A DNA stretch of 64,000 bases from Bacteroidales bacterium (GTDB lineage: Bacteria > Bacteroidota > Bacteroidia > Bacteroidales > CG2-30-32-10): positions 19,971 through 83,970 of the forward strand of contig DAOQAK010000007.1 in the NCBI GenBank assembly GCA_035353855.1, written 5' to 3'. Both the position numbers and the translations under genes were made by a program. Position 1 is the first letter of the stretch; each line of letters begins with the position of its first letter. Under the pieces are notes generated by a model, which was not told where the DNA came from, made no database searches, and saw only the letters and a list, made by a program, of their open reading frames with translations. Below, piece by piece: positions 9,148 through 17,538 of this stretch.

Positions 9148-9804
9148 ATGTGTTTTTCGGCTGAAGCAAGTTTTGCAGGAGGTGTTATTATATCAACTAT
9201 TGGAATTGCTACAGTAACTAAAATTCATAAACCTTCCCAACTGGTATTTGCCTGCATTCCCTTATTTTTCGGGTTTCAGCAATTTGCTGAAGGATTATTG
9301 TGGTTAACTTTACCTTATTACGAATATGTCTATTTACAAAAAATTGGTACCTACATATTTTTAATTATGGCTGAAGTCTTCTGGCCGGTAATGGTTCCTC
9401 TTTCCGTTCTCTTAATGGAAGAAAATAAAAAAAGAAAAAGACTATTGTTAATTCTCCTGACAATGGGAATCTCCCTTGGATTGTATTATTCCTATTGTTT
9501 TTTATCATTTGAAGTTACGCCTAAAATTATTAATTATCATATTCAGTATGACAATGAATTCCCAAAATCAATGGTCGTGCTGACTAACATAATTTACTTA
9601 ATAACAACAATTGTCCCTCTTTTTATTTCAAGCATTAAAAGAACCCGGTTGTTAGGTGTGTTAATATTTTTGTCATGCTTAATAACTGCAATATTTTTCA
9701 CACAAACGCTTACATCAGTATGGTGCTTTTTTGCAGCATTGATAAGTGGTGTTATTTTTTGGATACTCAGAGATTCGAAAAGAAAATTCAACTTTGAAAA
9801 TTGA
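9148..9804 (+). CDS. DUF6629-type integral membrane protein
   Basis: A 218-residue protein with about seven hydrophobic segments and almost no soluble domain. It opens with MCFSAEASF, an N-terminal signature I associate with the DUF6629 family, followed by a conserved FFGFQQFAEGLLW stretch. Function is unknown. It lies 68 bases downstream of engB on the same strand and could be the last gene of that transcript. The start is the only sensible ATG and is preceded by a purine-rich AGAAAGGAAAA. Confidence 0.7.
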   Translation: MCFSAEASFAGGVIISTIGIATVTKIHKPSQLVFACIPLFFGFQQFAEGLLWLTLPYYEYVYLQKIGTYIFLIMAEVFWPVMVPLSVLLMEENKKRKRLLLILLTMGISLGLYYSYCFLSFEVTPKIINYHIQYDNEFPKSMVVLTNIIYLITTIVPLFISSIKRTRLLGVLIFLSCLITAIFFTQTLTSVWCFFAALISGVIFWILRDSKRKFNFEN

Positions 9805-9926
9805 ATTTATTAAGAATAAAATAAATATGTTTGACACGAAAACACTATCTGCTAAGGCAGACACAAAAGTATCACTAAAAAATATATTTCTTTAGATCTT
9901 AAACAGGCTCTGAATATATAAAAATT

Positions 9927-11933
9927 CTAAACCAAATTTTCCAGCAAACTATCTTCAACCAAATTCGGAACGGTAACTTTTAGCATAGGTTCTTTTTCCA
10001 TTGCACGTTTAATAGCGAAAACGGCACCATCGTTGCGAGCCCACGAACGACGGGATATTCCGTTGTTTACATCCCAGAACAACATCAACTTCAAACGACG
10101 TTGTGCATCTCGTGAACCATCGAGCAACATTCCGAAACCACCATTAATAACTTCGCCCCAGCCAACTCCACCACCATTATGAATTGATACCCATGTTGCG
10201 CCACGGAATGAATCGCCTATTACATTTTGTATTGCCATATCAGCAGTGAAACGTGAGCCATCGTAAATGTTGGAAGTTTCGCGATAAGGAGAATCGGTTC
10301 CTGAAACATCGTGATGATCGCGGCCAAGCACAACAGGTGCAGAAATGATTCCTTTTTTAATCGCTTTGTTGAATGCATCAGCAATCTGAATTCTTCCTTC
10401 AGCATCGGCATAAAGTATGCGTGCCTGCGAACCAACAACCAATTTATTTTCTTTCGCTTCTTTAATCCAGCGGATGTTATCTTTCATCTGTTGCTGAATT
10501 TCAGGAGGAGCTGTCTTTGCAATTTTCTTCAATACTTTCATTGCAATCAAATCGGTTTGTTCAAGGTCTTCGGGTTTTGACGAAGTGCACACCCAACGGA
10601 AAGGACCGAAGCCGTAGTCGAAACACATGGGACCCATGATGTCCTGAACATAAGAAGGATATTTGAAATCGCCATTAGGCTTCATAATATCAGCACCGGC
10701 GCGGCTTGCTTCAAGTAAGAAAGCATTGCCATAATCGAAGAAGTACATTCCTTTTGCAGTAAGTTCATTGATTGCAGCAACATGCCTGCGTAATGATTCC
10801 TGAACTTTCTGTTTGAAGAGTTCAGGATTTTTTGACATCATTTCTTTAGCTTCTTCAAAAGGAACGCCAACAGGATAATAGCCACCGGCCCACGGATTAT
10901 GAAGTGAAGTCTGGTCGGAGCCAAGCTCAACAAAAATATTTTCTTTCACAAATTTTTCCCACAGGTCAACAATATTTCCCTGGTATGCCAGCGATACCGC
11001 TTCTTTCTTAGCTTTAGCTTTTTCAATACGTTTAATCAATTCATCGAGGTCGGTAAATACTTCATCAACCCAACCCTGCGAATGACGCGTTTGTACAGCT
11101 TTCGGATTCACTTCAGCAATCACACCTATAGCTCCTGCAATTACAGCTGCTTTGGGCTGTGCACCCGACATACCGCCAAGCCCGGATGTTACAAATAATT
11201 TTCCGGCAAGGCCTTCTTTATTTTTTTCAATTTTTCTTCCTGCATTCAAAACCGTTATTGTTGTTCCGTGAACAATTCCCTGCGGACCAATGTACATGAA
11301 TGAACCGGCTGTCATTTGTCCGTATTGCGAAACACCCAGTGCATTGAAGCGTTCCCAATCATCGGGTTTAGAATAATTCGGTATCACCATTCCATTAGTT
11401 ACCACAACACGTGGCGCATCTTTATGCGAAGGATACAATCCCATCGGATGTCCTGAATACATTGCCAGTGTTTGCTCATCGGTCATCGTAGCAAGATATT
11501 TCATGGTAAGCAGGTATTGTGCCCAGTTCATGAATACTGCGCCATTGCCGCCATACGTGATCAGTTCATGCGGATGTTGAGCAACAGCATAATCCAGGTT
11601 ATTTGAAAGCATCAGCATAATAGCCGCTGCCTGCTTTGATTTATGAGGAAAATCTTCTATGCTTCTTGCATATATTTTATAATCGGGACGGAAACGATAC
11701 ATGTATATACGACCGTAATCTTTCAACTCCTGAGCAAATTCTTTTGCAAGAACAGCATGATGTTTCTGAGGAAAATAACGAAGTGCATTTCTTATTGCAA
11801 GTTTCTTTTCTTCAGCAGTAAGTATATCTTTACGCCTGGGTGCATGATTCAAACTTGCATCGTATGGTTTTGGTGCAGGTAATTCATCAGGAATACCTTG
11901 CAGAATAGCATTTTGAAAATCAGTTAAACTCAT
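9927..11933 (-). CDS. hutU: HutU, urocanate hydratase
   Basis: Cytosolic NAD-dependent enzyme of histidine degradation converting urocanate to imidazolone propionate. The 668-residue protein is the long form found in Bacteroidota and eukaryotes. It shows the GQMTAGSFMYIGPQGIVHG core, an NAD-binding GLGGMSGAQPKAA and the MCFDYGFGPFRWVC active-site region with its cysteine. No other hut genes are adjacent, so it stands alone. One copy of a 117-bp MITE lies 142 bases upstream of the start codon and could affect its expression. Confidence 0.97.
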   Translation of the reverse strand: MSLTDFQNAILQGIPDELPAPKPYDASLNHAPRRKDILTAEEKKLAIRNALRYFPQKHHAVLAKEFAQELKDYGRIYMYRFRPDYKIYARSIEDFPHKSKQAAAIMLMLSNNLDYAVAQHPHELITYGGNGAVFMNWAQYLLTMKYLATMTDEQTLAMYSGHPMGLYPSHKDAPRVVVTNGMVIPNYSKPDDWERFNALGVSQYGQMTAGSFMYIGPQGIVHGTTITVLNAGRKIEKNKEGLAGKLFVTSGLGGMSGAQPKAAVIAGAIGVIAEVNPKAVQTRHSQGWVDEVFTDLDELIKRIEKAKAKKEAVSLAYQGNIVDLWEKFVKENIFVELGSDQTSLHNPWAGGYYPVGVPFEEAKEMMSKNPELFKQKVQESLRRHVAAINELTAKGMYFFDYGNAFLLEASRAGADIMKPNGDFKYPSYVQDIMGPMCFDYGFGPFRWVCTSSKPEDLEQTDLIAMKVLKKIAKTAPPEIQQQMKDNIRWIKEAKENKLVVGSQARILYADAEGRIQIADAFNKAIKKGIISAPVVLGRDHHDVSGTDSPYRETSNIYDGSRFTADMAIQNVIGDSFRGATWVSIHNGGGVGWGEVINGGFGMLLDGSRDAQRRLKLMLFWDVNNGISRRSWARNDGAVFAIKRAMEKEPMLKVTVPNLVEDSLLENLV

Positions 11934-12074
11934 TTTATTTTTATTTTATTTCTATGCAAAATTAACGGAAAGTGTATAATTAGCAAATAATTAATTTCAT
12001 GATAAATAAAAAATATTTTCTGCTATACAAATGAGTTATACCGATACGGAAATGATTTATTCATAACTTATTTT

Positions 12075-12191
12075 ATACCGATTGTATAGATGTAATAGTC
12101 CAATAAATTGTACTATAACATCTATGTCATCGGCATAACCATTGTAAAATTTAAAATATCCTTTGGACTATTTTAAATTAACAATTGGTAT
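12075..12191. mobile_element. 117-bp MITE, copy A
   Basis: Non-coding element with terminal inverted repeats (ATACCGATTGT left, ATACCAATTGT read inward from the right). It contains two internal imperfect palindromes, about 12085-12126 and 12150-12180. Its reverse complement matches the element at 17539-17655 at 115 of 117 positions. It is flanked on both sides by TATTTT, consistent with a 6-bp target duplication. It encodes nothing. Two near-identical copies 5.4 kb apart imply recent movement by a transposase encoded elsewhere. Confidence 0.88.
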
Positions 12192-12385
12192 TATTTTAAA
12201 GGTATTCATGAGCTCACAAGTTCGGTTGCAATAAATTCCTATCCGCGACAAGTCGGGATAAATCGGTATAACAGAATCTAAGCACATTTTGTTTTACAAA
12301 TTTGCTAAGATTCTGTATAAATACCATTATCTTTGGTATAATAATTATGTTTAGGATTAATTAATATTTAGTTCCATAAAAACCA
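12192..12385. repeat. Intergenic palindromes upstream of the PDZ protease gene
   Basis: A bulged hairpin at 12241-12259 (ATCC/GGAT with CGAC/GTCG) is followed by a 14-bp stem, 13 of 14 paired, at 12271-12316 (ACAGAATCTAAGCA with TGCTAAGATTCTGT). No coding potential is seen. These resemble the REP-like palindromes found elsewhere in the window. Confidence 0.55.
12328..12335 (+). promoter_or_regulatory. -7 box for the PDZ protease gene
   Basis: TATCTTTG matches TAnnTTTG. A TTTG at 12301-12304 lies 23 bases upstream, somewhat long for the -33 element. The gene starts at 12386. Confidence 0.5.
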
Positions 12386-13729
12386 ATGAAAAATAGATTG
12401 CTGTTGAATTTTTGTTTTTTAATACTTACTTGTTCTTTATCCGCGCAACAGGCATCAGGATTCCATTCTCTTACAAATAAAACTATTGTTGTTCCTTTTA
12501 AATTCATCAATAACCTTATATTTATTAATGTAGAAGTCAATGGTGTAATGCTAACATTCATGCTCGATTCGGGTGTAGGCGAAACGTTACTTTTTAGTTT
12601 AGACAATAAAGAAGTATCTTTTAATAATGTTGAAACAATAAAACTTGCCGGATTAGGTAGCGCAAATGAAATTGATGGGTATATCTCAAAATCAAATAAA
12701 GTTGTTATCAATAAAAACCTTATTGACACTACTCATCAAATCATCATTATTTTGAACGAGGATTTTAATTTTTCATCGCGTGTTGGTATTCCTATAAATG
12801 GCATCATAGGCTATCACTTTTTTGAAAACTTCCCCGTGCTTATAGATTACGATAAGGAAAGAATAATTATCTATCCCGAAAAGAAAAAATTCAAAAGAAT
12901 AATTAAAAGGCAGAAAGCAATAGACTTAAGCATAGAAAAGAATAAGCCATATTTTAATACGGATATTGAATTGGAAAATAAAAAAATTAATTCAAAGTTA
13001 TTAGTTGACCTGGGCAACAGCGATGGCATTTGGTTGTTCGCAAAAGAAATTGAAGGTTTTAAAACTCCTGAACCTAATTTTGATGATTATTTAGGTCGTG
13101 GTTTTAATGGCAATATTTATGGAAAACGCAGCAAGATAAAAGGAATCTATATGAATGAGCATTACCTGCAGAACCCTTTGGTTGCTATACCTGATGATTC
13201 ATCAATTGTATCATTAAGTTTAGTGGAAGGACGAAAAGGCTCAGTAGGCAATGAGATTTTAAAAAGATTTAACCTTATACTGGATTATCCTGATAAAAAA
13301 ATGTTCATTGAAAAAAATATTTTATTTAATGATAAATTCACATACAACATGGCGGGTATGGATATAAAATATGATGATATGCAATGGGCTGAAGAATTAT
13401 TAATAGCGATGGAACTTCAGATCAATAAAACAAAAGAGAAAAAAGATACAATTAGTGAAGTTGCGGTTAATCACCTCAAATATAAATTCAATTTAAAACC
13501 TTTATATTCTATTGCTGAAGTAAGAGCTAATTCACCGGCTTCGAAAGCCGATTTCAAAGAAGGTGATGTTTTGCAAAAGGTCAATGGCAAACCGGCAAAT
13601 CATTTTAGCCTGAAGGAATTAAATAATTTGTTCTTTTCTAAAAAAGGACGGGTAATAAAATTTGAAATAAAAAGAGGAACTGAAATTTTAAAAAAGACTA
13701 TCACCCTGGAAGACCCTATAAATCCTTAG
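12386..13729 (+). CDS. Secreted retropepsin-like aspartyl protease with C-terminal PDZ domain
   Basis: A 447-residue protein with a hydrophobic signal peptide (about residues 1-22). Two aspartyl-protease-like half domains follow: the first carries the catalytic-type LDSG motif near residue 58, the second a degenerate VDLGNSDG near residue 208. A PDZ domain occupies the last 75 residues (NSPASKADFKEGDVLQKVNG onward). The architecture is common in Bacteroidota periplasmic or outer-membrane proteins. Whether both lobes are catalytic is unclear because the second motif lacks the standard D(S/T)G. Substrate unknown. Confidence 0.78.
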   Translation: MKNRLLLNFCFLILTCSLSAQQASGFHSLTNKTIVVPFKFINNLIFINVEVNGVMLTFMLDSGVGETLLFSLDNKEVSFNNVETIKLAGLGSANEIDGYISKSNKVVINKNLIDTTHQIIIILNEDFNFSSRVGIPINGIIGYHFFENFPVLIDYDKERIIIYPEKKKFKRIIKRQKAIDLSIEKNKPYFNTDIELENKKINSKLLVDLGNSDGIWLFAKEIEGFKTPEPNFDDYLGRGFNGNIYGKRSKIKGIYMNEHYLQNPLVAIPDDSSIVSLSLVEGRKGSVGNEILKRFNLILDYPDKKMFIEKNILFNDKFTYNMAGMDIKYDDMQWAEELLIAMELQINKTKEKKDTISEVAVNHLKYKFNLKPLYSIAEVRANSPASKADFKEGDVLQKVNGKPANHFSLKELNNLFFSKKGRVIKFEIKRGTEILKKTITLEDPINP

Positions 13730-13876
13730 ATATAATTTTAATTGTTATAGGTTGTTGGGTTGAGCAACTAGTCATGTCAAGAGTTATATGTTAAAGGTTA
13801 ATTTATTTTGTCTTTCCACCATCACCTTTACCCGTCGCAATAACTTTATACTTTAAACAAAATTTTTCTTTCGTAC

Positions 13877-13899
13877 CATATTTCGACAAGCTCAATATG
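13877..13899 (+). repeat. REP hairpin, loop TCGACAAGCTC
   Basis: Stem CATATT pairs with AATATG around an 11-base loop TCGACAAGCTC. The loop belongs to the same family as the two hairpins at 13913-13937 and 55761-55789 although the stems are unrelated. Confidence 0.7.
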
Positions 13900-13912
13900 A
13901 CCAAACGCGCAG

Positions 13913-13937
13913 TCAGGTTGAGTTCATCGAAACCTGA
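13913..13937 (-). repeat. REP hairpin, loop TCGATGAACTC on the minus strand
   Basis: Stem TCAGGTT pairs with AACCTGA. Read on the minus strand the loop is TCGATGAACTC, identical to the loop of the hairpin at 55761-55789. It forms an inverted pair with the hairpin 14 bases upstream. Confidence 0.7.
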
Positions 13938-14047
13938 TGATAGTATAAAATAAACATTTTTCTTTTCACTTTCTACAATCAACCTAACCAGTTGCTCAAC
14001 CTAATAACTTTTGACAAGTTATCTTTTATAAATACAAAACTTAATTA

Positions 14048-14055
14048 TAATTTTG
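14048..14055 (+). promoter_or_regulatory. -7 box of the MFS transporter gene
   Basis: TAATTTTG matches TAnnTTTG. The expected transcript start is at or within a few bases of the ATG at 14064, implying a nearly leaderless mRNA. It rules out the in-frame TTG at 13992, which lies upstream of the box. Confidence 0.6.
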
Positions 14056-14063
14056 CCGGATAT

Positions 14064-15326
14064 ATGGCAGCACTATTCCGAAAAAATAATAATGAACACG
14101 ATCCATATGCTGCTTTGCGCATAAAGAATTTCAGGTATTTTTTACTTGCAAGGTTTTCCATTACTGTAGCATTACAAATGCAATCAATAATTGTAGGGTG
14201 GCAGGTTTATGAAATTACCAAAGACCCATTCTCACTTGGGTTGATTGGTTTGGCTGAAGCCATTCCTTATATTTTCACTTCGTTGTTCAGTGGATATTTT
14301 GCCGACAGGTACAACCGAAAAAATATCATTCTTATTACCACCACAGTTTTTATTATCAGTGCAACGCTGCTTTATCTTTTTACAGCAAATCTTTCTAATG
14401 TTCTTTTTCTGTATGGTGTAGTTCCTATTTATTTGGTTGTGGCTTTTTCAGGATTTGCGCGTTCCTTTATTTATGCTGCTCAAACAGCATTAATGGCACA
14501 ACTGGTTCCACGCGAACTGTACGCTAACTCATCTACATGGAACAGTACAAACTGGCATATTGCAGCGGTATCTGGTCCTGCTATTGGCGGACTAATTTAT
14601 GGATTTTATGGAATAAGCAATGCATACCTTACGGTTATCATATTTGTCATTTTAGGATTTTACTGTTTCATAAATATCAACACGAAAAAAATCACAACAA
14701 TTAACTATAATTCCGAATCCGTTATTGCAAGTCTTACTGAAGGCATTCGCTTTGTTTTCAAAAACCAGATCATATTAGGAGCATTATCACTCGATATGCT
14801 GGCTGTATTGTTTGGCGGCGCTGTTGCCATGCTTCCGGTGTTTGCCGCCGAAGTACTTCATGTTGGTCCGCAGGGTTTGGGATTCCTGAGAGCTGCACCG
14901 GCAGCGGGCGCTGTTATCATGTCGTTTTTCCTTGCATATAACCCGCCTGTAAGAAACTCCGGGAAAAAACTTTTTATCAGTGTTGCCGGATTCGGTTTAT
15001 GTATAATATTTTTCGCCATCTCGAAAAATTTTTACCTTTCGCTGTTATTGCTTGCCATGAGCGGAATGTTCGACAATGTAAGCGTTATCATCCGCCATAC
15101 CATTATGCAATTATACACTCCCAATAATATGCGTGGACGCGTAGCAGCAGTGAACAGCATTTTTATTGGTTCATCGAATGAAATAGGCTCGTTCGAAAGT
15201 GGGCTTGCAGCAAGGATTATGGGACTGATACCTTCAGTAATATTTGGCGGAAGCATGACACTTATAATTACTGCCACCGCTGCTAAAGTAGCGCCATTGT
15301 TGAGAAAACTGCATTTAAAAGAATAA
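14064..15326 (+). CDS. MFS exporter (EntS/MFS_3-like)
   Basis: A 420-residue integral membrane protein with about 12 hydrophobic segments. The N-terminal part has the cytoplasmic-loop sequence GYFADRYNRKNI, the standard MFS A-motif, and the central part NWHIAAVSGPAIGGLIYGF seen in the EntS-like group of exporters. Substrate cannot be read. I start it at 14064 because a longer frame would begin upstream of the predicted promoter and its extra residues are not family-like. A long palindrome at 15329-15367 follows the stop. Confidence 0.85.
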   Translation: MAALFRKNNNEHDPYAALRIKNFRYFLLARFSITVALQMQSIIVGWQVYEITKDPFSLGLIGLAEAIPYIFTSLFSGYFADRYNRKNIILITTTVFIISATLLYLFTANLSNVLFLYGVVPIYLVVAFSGFARSFIYAAQTALMAQLVPRELYANSSTWNSTNWHIAAVSGPAIGGLIYGFYGISNAYLTVIIFVILGFYCFININTKKITTINYNSESVIASLTEGIRFVFKNQIILGALSLDMLAVLFGGAVAMLPVFAAEVLHVGPQGLGFLRAAPAAGAVIMSFFLAYNPPVRNSGKKLFISVAGFGLCIIFFAISKNFYLSLLLLAMSGMFDNVSVIIRHTIMQLYTPNNMRGRVAAVNSIFIGSSNEIGSFESGLAARIMGLIPSVIFGGSMTLIITATAAKVAPLLRKLHLKE

Positions 15327-15328
15327 AG

Positions 15329-15367
15329 AATAGACTTTCCAAGTTTTGAAAACTTGTAAAGTCTATT
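15329..15367 (+). terminator. Long palindrome after the MFS gene, possible terminator or repeat
   Basis: AATAGACTTT (15329-15338) pairs with AAAGTCTATT (15358-15367), and CAAGTTTT pairs with AAAACTTG inside it. The stem-loop starts 2 bases after the MFS stop. It lacks a strong T tract, so it may be a transposed palindrome acting as a terminator. It abuts the sdaA remnant. Confidence 0.5.
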
Positions 15368-15380
15368 ACTCCTTATTAAA

Positions 15381-15505
15381 CTATTTTGTATATTTTGCCA
15401 AACCACCTTCGGCTGTTTCGCGGTAAATACTAAGCAAATCGTGGCCGGTATGCTTCTTGGCTCTTACCACAACTTCAAAAATTATACGATGTCTTTCATA
15501 AATAA
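15381..15505 (-). pseudogene. Detached 3' fragment of an sdaA gene
   Basis: On the minus strand this reads HRIIFEVVVRAKKHTGHDL, continues LSIYRETAEGGLAKYTK and then stops. It matches the C-terminus of the intact SdaA encoded at 16277-17527. Over 92 compared bases (15389-15480) about 82 are identical to the intact gene. Similarity ends abruptly just upstream of the HR residues, near 15500, and there is no start codon or N-terminal domain, so this is a fragment. It lies in the same orientation as the intact gene, about 0.9 kb away, with the higBA module between the two copies. Confidence 0.85.
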
Positions 15506-15524
15506 ATCTAAAAAAGATAAAACA

Positions 15525-15545
15525 AAGTTGTCAATTTGATAACTT
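15525..15545 (+). promoter_or_regulatory. Inverted-repeat operator of higBA
   Basis: Half sites AAGTTGTCA and TGATAACTT are separated by ATT and pair at 8 of 9 positions. The palindrome sits between the possible -33 element and the -7 box of the higB promoter, the expected place for a HigA or HigBA autorepression site. Confidence 0.6.
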
Positions 15546-15551
15546 TTTTAT

Positions 15552-15559
15552 TATCTTTG
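15552..15559 (+). promoter_or_regulatory. -7 box of the higBA operon
   Basis: TATCTTTG matches TAnnTTTG. A TTG ends at 15530, 21 bases upstream, and overlaps the left half of the operator. The higB ATG follows 15 bases after the box. Confidence 0.6.
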
Positions 15560-15574
15560 TAAAAAATAATCAGC

Positions 15575-15862
15575 ATGAGAGTTTTTAATAAAAGCACTTT
15601 GAGGAATTTTTATGAAAAACATGAAGACAGCAAAGAGCAGCTTTTAACCTGGTATAAAGTAACAACCAAAGCAGGCTGGAAAAGTTTTAACGATGTAAAA
15701 AAATATTTTAATTCCGTTGATTGTATTAAAGACAATTTATTTGTTTTTAATATAAAAGGCAATAAATACAGGCTGGTCGTTGATTTTAATTTCAGGTTGC
15801 AGTGGGCTTTTATAACATATATAGGCACTCATTCCGATTATGATAAAAGAAAATTTATTTAA
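15575..15862 (+). CDS. higB: HigB-type mRNA-interferase toxin
   Basis: A 95-residue toxin of the RelE/HigB superfamily, expected to cut mRNA at the ribosome. Visible features are the family-like segment LLTWYKVTTKAGWKSFNDVKKYF, then NIKGNKYRLVVDFNF and a C-terminal GTHSDYDK. It is toxin-first, as usual for higBA, with the antitoxin starting 12 bases after its stop. Its setting between a broken and an intact sdaA end suggests that it arrived on a mobile segment. Confidence 0.92.
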   Translation: MRVFNKSTLRNFYEKHEDSKEQLLTWYKVTTKAGWKSFNDVKKYFNSVDCIKDNLFVFNIKGNKYRLVVDFNFRLQWAFITYIGTHSDYDKRKFI

Positions 15863-15874
15863 ACCGTTTGGATT

Positions 15875-16249
15875 ATGAAAGCATATTTGAAAGTAATAGA
15901 AACAAAAAAAGATTATGAAATTGCATTAAAAAAGTTCCAGGAACTGTTTCATGCAAAAGCTGGAAGCGAAGCGGAAAAAGAAGCAAAACTCTTAGCTCTT
16001 TTAATTGAAGATTATGAAAACAAACATTTTCATATTCCCGAACCCGACCCTATCGAAGCCATAAAATATATGATGGAGCAAAGTCAAATGAATCAAAAAG
16101 ATTTGGCGGAAATACTCGGGAACAAAGGCAATGTTTCAAAAGTGCTTAACAGGAAAAGAAAACTATCAATTGAAATGATTAGAACATTAAGTAAATGCTT
16201 ACATATTCCTGCTGATATTCTTATTAAAGATTATCCTTTGGCTGTGTAA
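15875..16249 (+). CDS. higA: HigA-type antitoxin with Xre helix-turn-helix
   Basis: A 124-residue antitoxin. The N-terminal two-thirds is acidic and helical (Lys/Glu-rich, ending IPEPDPIEAIKYMMEQ). The C-terminal half is an Xre-type HTH: MNQKDLAEILGNKGNVSKVL with a recognition helix around residues 85-100. It should neutralise HigB and repress the operon through the palindrome at 15525-15545. Paired with higB in one transcript. Confidence 0.92.
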   Translation: MKAYLKVIETKKDYEIALKKFQELFHAKAGSEAEKEAKLLALLIEDYENKHFHIPEPDPIEAIKYMMEQSQMNQKDLAEILGNKGNVSKVLNRKRKLSIEMIRTLSKCLHIPADILIKDYPLAV

Positions 16250-16276
16250 TAATCATTTTTCTTTTAATACCAAGCT

Positions 16277-17527
16277 TTATTCCTTATTATAATACTTAGT
16301 ATATTTTGCCAAACCACCTTCGGCTGTTTCGCGGTATATACTTGGTAAATCGTGACCTGTATGTTTCATGGCTTTTACCACAACATCAAAATTCACCCTG
16401 TGTCGTCCATCGGATAAAAGCGAATATGCTGATGCATCAAGCGCTCTGGCTGCTGCAAATGCATTGCGTTCAATACACGGAATTTGTACAAGTCCCGCAA
16501 CCGGATCGCAGGTAAGTCCCAGGTGATGCTCTATTCCCATACTTGCAGCATATTCAACTTGAAATACTGTACCGCCAAATAATTGCGCGGCAGCGCCGGA
16601 AGCCATGGCACATGCGGTTCCTACTTCGCCCTGGCATCCTACTTCAGCACCGGAAATAGATGCATTCTTTTTTACTAAATTTCCAATTAATCCTGCCGTT
16701 GCAAGCGCTTTAATGATTTTAGCATCGGTTGCTTCGTAATCTTTCGAGAGATGATATAAAACTGAAGGCAATACTCCGCATGAGCCGCAAGTGGGCGCCG
16801 TTACAATTATTCCGCTACCCGAAGCATTCTCTTCGGAAACAGCAAGCGCATATGAAAACACTACTGCTTTTCTTTTAAGTGTGCCGGTAAATCCCTGCGA
16901 GCGGGTATAATATGCTGAAGCTTTGCGTTGTAAATTTAAAACACCGGGCAACACTCCTTCATTTTCCAATCCACGCTTAACTGCTTCCTGCATGGTTTTC
17001 CACACTTCTGCAAGGTAATCCCAAATTTCTTTTCCTTCACACTCTTCTATATATTCCCAAAAACTTTTTCCTGCTTTATTCAAATAGGAAAGAATATCAC
17101 TCATTTTATTCAACGAATATATTTTAGGAATTTTTTGTGTATCGGGTTCGTACAAAGCTCCGCCACCTAAGCTGTATGTTATCCACTCATCAATGGTTTT
17201 CGCATTATCATCAAGCGCTTCGAATTTCATACCGTTAGGATGAACAGGCAATACTTCCTCAGGTTTCCAAATAATTTCAACAGTTGCAGGTTCCAACATT
17301 TTTGTAATGGCAACATCAGTCATGTGGCCCTTACCGGTAGCAGCAAGGCTTCCGTAAAGCGTAACCTTAAAAGAAACAGCATTTGGATTTTTTATTTTAA
17401 AAATTTCGGATGCTCTGCTTGGTGCCATCGTATGGCTGCTCGAAGGACCAAAACCTATGTGGTAAATTTTTTTTATCGATTCCACAATTATAATTTCGTT
17501 TTCTATTCTTTTTAATTCAATGGGCAA
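16277..17527 (-). CDS. sdaA: SdaA, iron-sulfur L-serine dehydratase (single chain)
   Basis: Converts L-serine to pyruvate and ammonia with a [4Fe-4S] cluster. The 416-residue protein joins the small beta domain (GFGPSSSHTMAPSRA near residue 25) to the catalytic alpha domain. The latter contains the cysteine-bearing segments TAPTCGSCGV, GAEVGCQGEVGTACAMASG and CDPVAGLVQIPC. The ATG gives about 15 residues before the usual family start; a GTG at the VESIKK position is an alternative. A MITE lies only 11 bases upstream of the ATG. The last 35-40 codons have a second, diverged copy downstream at 15381-15505. Confidence 0.95.
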   Translation of the reverse strand: MPIELKRIENEIIIVESIKKIYHIGFGPSSSHTMAPSRASEIFKIKNPNAVSFKVTLYGSLAATGKGHMTDVAITKMLEPATVEIIWKPEEVLPVHPNGMKFEALDDNAKTIDEWITYSLGGGALYEPDTQKIPKIYSLNKMSDILSYLNKAGKSFWEYIEECEGKEIWDYLAEVWKTMQEAVKRGLENEGVLPGVLNLQRKASAYYTRSQGFTGTLKRKAVVFSYALAVSEENASGSGIIVTAPTCGSCGVLPSVLYHLSKDYEATDAKIIKALATAGLIGNLVKKNASISGAEVGCQGEVGTACAMASGAAAQLFGGTVFQVEYAASMGIEHHLGLTCDPVAGLVQIPCIERNAFAAARALDASAYSLLSDGRHRVNFDVVVKAMKHTGHDLPSIYRETAEGGLAKYTKYYNKE

Positions 17528-17538
17528 AAGTATAAATT

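Larger units (their letters stand above)
13758..14001. repeat. MITE-like element with 12-bp perfect inverted ends and internal REP pair
   Basis: GGTTGAGCAACT at 13758-13769 is repeated perfectly inverted at 13990-14001, and weaker similarity continues outward from both copies. Inside are two hairpins in opposite orientation (13877-13899 and 13913-13937) of the invariant-loop REP family. The stretch has no open frame of note. The whole unit resembles a non-autonomous element or a composite REP cluster. It fills the gap between the protease gene and the MFS gene. Confidence 0.55.

Noticed and set aside
9841..9865. Small hairpin TCTGC/GCAGA downstream of hutU as a terminator
   Set aside because: Stem of only 5 pairs and no T tract on the hutU strand; too weak to call.
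15381..15505. The sdaA-like fragment as a functional small gene
   Set aside because: It has no start codon or N-terminal domain and ends exactly as the sdaA C-terminus does, so it is a remnant.
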